In this document: positions 62,374 through 64,000 of the stretch, in pieces | Layout of the letters: the number at the start of each line of letters is the position of its first letter | Numbering within the stretch: position 1 is the stretch's first letter | NCBI GenBank assembly: GCA_934462715.1 | Contig: CAKSIJ010000007.1 | Span: forward strand, 79,415-143,414 | Source: an uncultured Clostridia bacterium | GTDB taxonomy: Bacteria > Bacillota > Clostridia > UBA1381 | DNA: 64,000 bases | Reading direction: 5' to 3' | The notes under the pieces: model-generated | The model's input: only the letters and a program-made list of their open reading frames with translations | Database searches by the model: none | Told to the model about the DNA's origin: nothing | Program-made: the position numbers and the translations under genes

Positions 62374-62598
62374 TCACCCTCTTGGTGGAAACGAATCATT
62401 TCCGTAAGAGTCTTTTCCCCTAATCCTACCATCTCGACCATGAATAACAAGTTCAGATTTTTGATTTCTTGCTATTTCTCTTGCAGCGGCAATAGCCTCC
62501 GCTTGTGTATTGGTTTTCAATGTGGCTTTTTGATTTCCTGCACCAATAACCTGCCAACCTCCGTCAGTATGAGGAGTAACATGTTGATTTTTACCCAT
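62374..62598 (-). CDS. DUF2188 family protein
   Basis: 74 residues with THPH-type start HVTPHTDGGWQVIGAGNQKA, TQAEAIAAAREIARNQ and the family's closing HGRDGRIRGKDSYGNDSFPP. AGGAGG precedes the ATG. Function unknown; such proteins often travel with restriction or mobile genes. Confidence 0.9.
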   Translation of the reverse strand: MGKNQHVTPHTDGGWQVIGAGNQKATLKTNTQAEAIAAAREIARNQKSELVIHGRDGRIRGKDSYGNDSFPPRG

Positions 62599-62609
62599 AC
62601 AAGGCCTCC

Positions 62610-62885
62610 TTACTCTCTTGGTAAACAAAGGAGATTATCCTTGTTTGAACTGTTAGGAGAAGATTTCACATACTTCTCGTTGTTGACACTCGTTGCAGAA
62701 ACAACATTAGGATATGGCCATATATCCACTTGTATGGTTCCAGGATTTTTCTTAAGGTGATCGTGTAATACTTCTTTTTTATAATATCCTGGGTTTGTAC
62801 ATCCTGTAACATATACAGAATCAATTTCTAATAGATTGTCTGACTTTCCACAACTTGACTTCATTTTTATTTTAGTAGCTCTCAT
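62610..62885 (-). CDS. DUF3892 family protein
   Basis: 91 residues: KIKMKSSCGKSDNLLEIDSV is an atypical start, then YVTGCTNPGYYKKEVLHDHL and a closing KYVKSSPNSSNKDNLLCLPR of the DUF3892 type. AAGGAGG lies seven bases before the ATG. First gene of a likely operon with DUF2188 and zinc-ribbon genes. Function unknown. Confidence 0.85.
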   Translation of the reverse strand: MRATKIKMKSSCGKSDNLLEIDSVYVTGCTNPGYYKKEVLHDHLKKNPGTIQVDIWPYPNVVSATSVNNEKYVKSSPNSSNKDNLLCLPRE

Positions 62886-62990
62886 AACTGCTACCTCCTT
62901 TGGATTGTTTAATATCTATGTAGAAACAATACAAAAGAACGTATGCAACAAAAATCACAACCTTTTAGCATATAATTTAGCTCAGAAACG

Positions 62991-63108
62991 TTGACAAATG
63001 TCAAAATACGTGATAGAATATTTACATCTGTACCGAAATAATGATATCAAGTATTGTTATTTCTGGAAAGCTTTATTGAGGGTCCAAGCTCAATAAGGCT
63101 TTTTCTTT
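62991..63108 (+). ncRNA. candidate small RNA (promoter and terminator with no gene between)
   Basis: TTGACA (62991-62996), 17 bp and TAGAAT (63014-63019) form a good promoter. The stem GCTTTATTGAG/CTCAATAAGGC (63070-63099) is followed by TTTTTTCTTTT. The predicted transcript is about 63026-63108, 83 nt, with no reading frame. The -35 box lies inside TTGACA-AA-TGTCAA, a palindrome that could be a repressor site. The hairpin may instead be the terminator of the opposing XRE gene, but its T-run is on this strand. Confidence 0.5.
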
Positions 63109-63132
63109 TGTAATTGTTGAATTATTAAATTG

Positions 63133-63678
63133 TTAATCGTCTTCAGAGAAAGAGTCTAACAAATCGTACAACGTATCTTCATTTTTTTCCTTTTTAGCTT
63201 TCTCTTCATCTTTTCTAATGCTGATTATTGCTTCCAACCTTTTAGCCATCTTTTGGTTAATTTCGTATGCAAGCTCTAATTCATCAAGTTTTCCGTCATC
63301 CGCTGTAGAAAGCAAAAGTTTCATCGCAAGCATGAATCTTGCTCTGGCTTCGTTAAAAGATAATGATTGAAGCATTTGTGCAAATTCGTCAACTTTGTTT
63401 CTTTTATTTTCCGAGGACTCTCTGACCTCTTTCTCTTTTTTTGCGGATTCTATCAACATATTTTTTCTAATATCATCAATATCTGGAAGTTCATAAAAGC
63501 ACTCAGGTCCTATACCATAAAAAATAGATAATTTTTCGAGCTTAGAACTCGACGCTTTCATGGAACCCGTTTCCCACTGGGAGACTGTCGATCGATTTAC
63601 GCCAGCAACCTTCGCTATTTCCTCTTGTGTAGCACCATATATTTCGCGAATTTTCTTCATATTATTATAATTAGTCAT
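63133..63678 (-). CDS. XRE family regulator next to hsdR
   Basis: 181 residues from ATG 63678 (AGAGGG six bases upstream). The HTH spans residues 8-60 (MKKIREIYGATQEEIAKVAG, VNRSTVSQWETGSMKASSSK). The rest is a charged, helical, probably coiled-coil tail ending in acidic EDTLYDLLDSFSEDD. It lies 82 bp downstream of the hsdR end but has its own consensus promoter, so it may be a controller-type regulator of the restriction locus. Confidence 0.88.
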   Translation of the reverse strand: MTNYNNMKKIREIYGATQEEIAKVAGVNRSTVSQWETGSMKASSSKLEKLSIFYGIGPECFYELPDIDDIRKNMLIESAKKEKEVRESSENKRNKVDEFAQMLQSLSFNEARARFMLAMKLLLSTADDGKLDELELAYEINQKMAKRLEAIISIRKDEEKAKKEKNEDTLYDLLDSFSEDD

Positions 63679-63701
63679 AAGCTTCCCTCTTTCCACTAAT
63701 C

Positions 63702-63730
63702 ATTATACAACAAAACACAACGTTTGTCAA
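63702..63730 (-). promoter_or_regulatory. consensus promoter of the XRE gene
   Basis: Minus strand: TTGACA (63730-63725), 17 bp, TATAAT (63707-63702). The sequence TTGACAAACGTT here and AACGTTGACAAATGTC at 62987-63002 share words, which suggests one regulator acts at both. Confidence 0.88.
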
Positions 63731-63760
63731 TATTATTTTATGTTATTTTTAATGTTTTTA

Positions 63761-64000
63761 TTATGCTGCTGCATTCATATTTATCGTCTCAATAACCTTG
63801 CGGATTCCTGCCCATACAGAAAGATCTGTAAAGATTTCAACAACACTGCCTCTATCCGTAAACGGCGCATCCTGAAGTACGGATAAATCTTTCATCATTC
63901 CATTATGGACAATGTATTCTACTATTTGATTCACAAAATAAATTTGTTTTGAATCAAGATTTGCATTATTAAGGAATTCAGAAAACGCTTCTTTTGCGGC
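63761..64000 (-). CDS. hsdR: type I restriction endonuclease subunit HsdR (C-terminus only)
   Basis: 79 residues are visible, entering from the right edge: EAFSEFLNNANLDSKQIYFV, VEYIVHNGMMKDLSVLQDAPFTDRGS-VVEIF, ending NMNAAA at the TAA (63763-63761). The pattern 'FxNxIVxYIxxNG...PFTxxGSVxEIF' is the HsdR C-terminal domain that contacts the methylase complex. The rest of the hsd operon must lie beyond 64000. Confidence 0.8.
   Translation of the reverse strand, partial: AAKEAFSEFLNNANLDSKQIYFVNQIVEYIVHNGMMKDLSVLQDAPFTDRGSVVEIFTDLSVWAGIRKVIETINMNAAA

Noticed and set aside
1..64000. CRISPR array, tRNA or rRNA genes
   Set aside because: No regularly spaced direct repeats of CRISPR size and no tRNA cloverleaf or rRNA-like stretch were seen in the gaps between genes.

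Overview
The window looks like a chromosome segment of a low-to-mid GC, anaerobic, spore-lineage Firmicute of the class Clostridia (probably a gut-type carbohydrate degrader of the Oscillospiraceae/Lachnospiraceae kind). This rests on Clostridia-style gyrA, ftsH, tilS and glmM, a SpoIVFB-like site-2 protease, a YwlE-type arginine phosphatase, many YesM/YesN and AraC sugar regulators, AGGAGG Shine-Dalgarno sites and TTGACA-17-TATAAT promoters. The genus cannot be named from the sequence alone.

Positions 1-12.6 kb form a sugar sensing and uptake block. It holds a partial Gfo/Idh/MocA oxidoreductase divergent from an AraC regulator, an aldo/keto reductase, a three-gene sensor operon (AraC-type response regulator, Cache-type histidine kinase, sugar-binding lipoprotein), a small InlB-repeat membrane protein, and a galactose/glucose ABC transporter (mglB-mglA-mglC). 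A nearly 700-bp inverted-repeat element sits just downstream of mglC. After a frameshifted ATC-hydrolase-like pseudogene come two tandem cyclophilins, gyrA, and a livKHMGF branched-chain amino acid transporter with an attenuator between livK and livH. Then follow a GH106-like glycosidase and its divergent AraC regulator, which share one perfectly palindromic double promoter.

Positions 27.9-38.7 kb are mostly core genes: SpoIVFB-like protease, GNAT, tsaD, rimI, a YwlE-like arginine phosphatase, RNase H, glmM, ftsH, tilS, and a secreted GH26-like protein. From 39.8 to 44.9 kb lies a gene graveyard: a truncated surface-protein gene cut by an IS end, a hairpin-rich remnant resembling an IS200/IS605 right end, a twice-deleted aldo/keto reductase and a shattered restriction-modification methylase/specificity gene. 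Intact genes in and after it are an alpha/beta hydrolase, flavodoxin-fold reductases, HAD phosphatases, EamA transporters, a 56-residue ferredoxin, a LacI/EamA/GH39 sugar locus and two BspA-like leucine-rich-repeat surface proteins.

Positions 56-64 kb are accessory. They contain a 576-residue two-HTH regulator of unknown function, the recombination module of an integrative element (RepA-like ATPase, MobC-like protein, tyrosine integrase with an in-frame amber codon, excisionase-like protein, XRE repressor with a perfect palindromic operator), then a small cassette (zinc ribbon, DUF2188, DUF3892), a promoter-terminator pair that could encode a small RNA of about 83 nt, an XRE regulator, and at the very edge the C-terminus of a type I restriction HsdR subunit. 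The right end therefore runs into a restriction/defence locus. The least explained items are the inverted-repeat element at 8.0-8.7 kb, the hairpin-rich remnant at 40.65-40.79 kb, the small-RNA candidate at 63.0 kb and the two-HTH protein at 56.1 kb. I found no CRISPR array, rRNA or tRNA.
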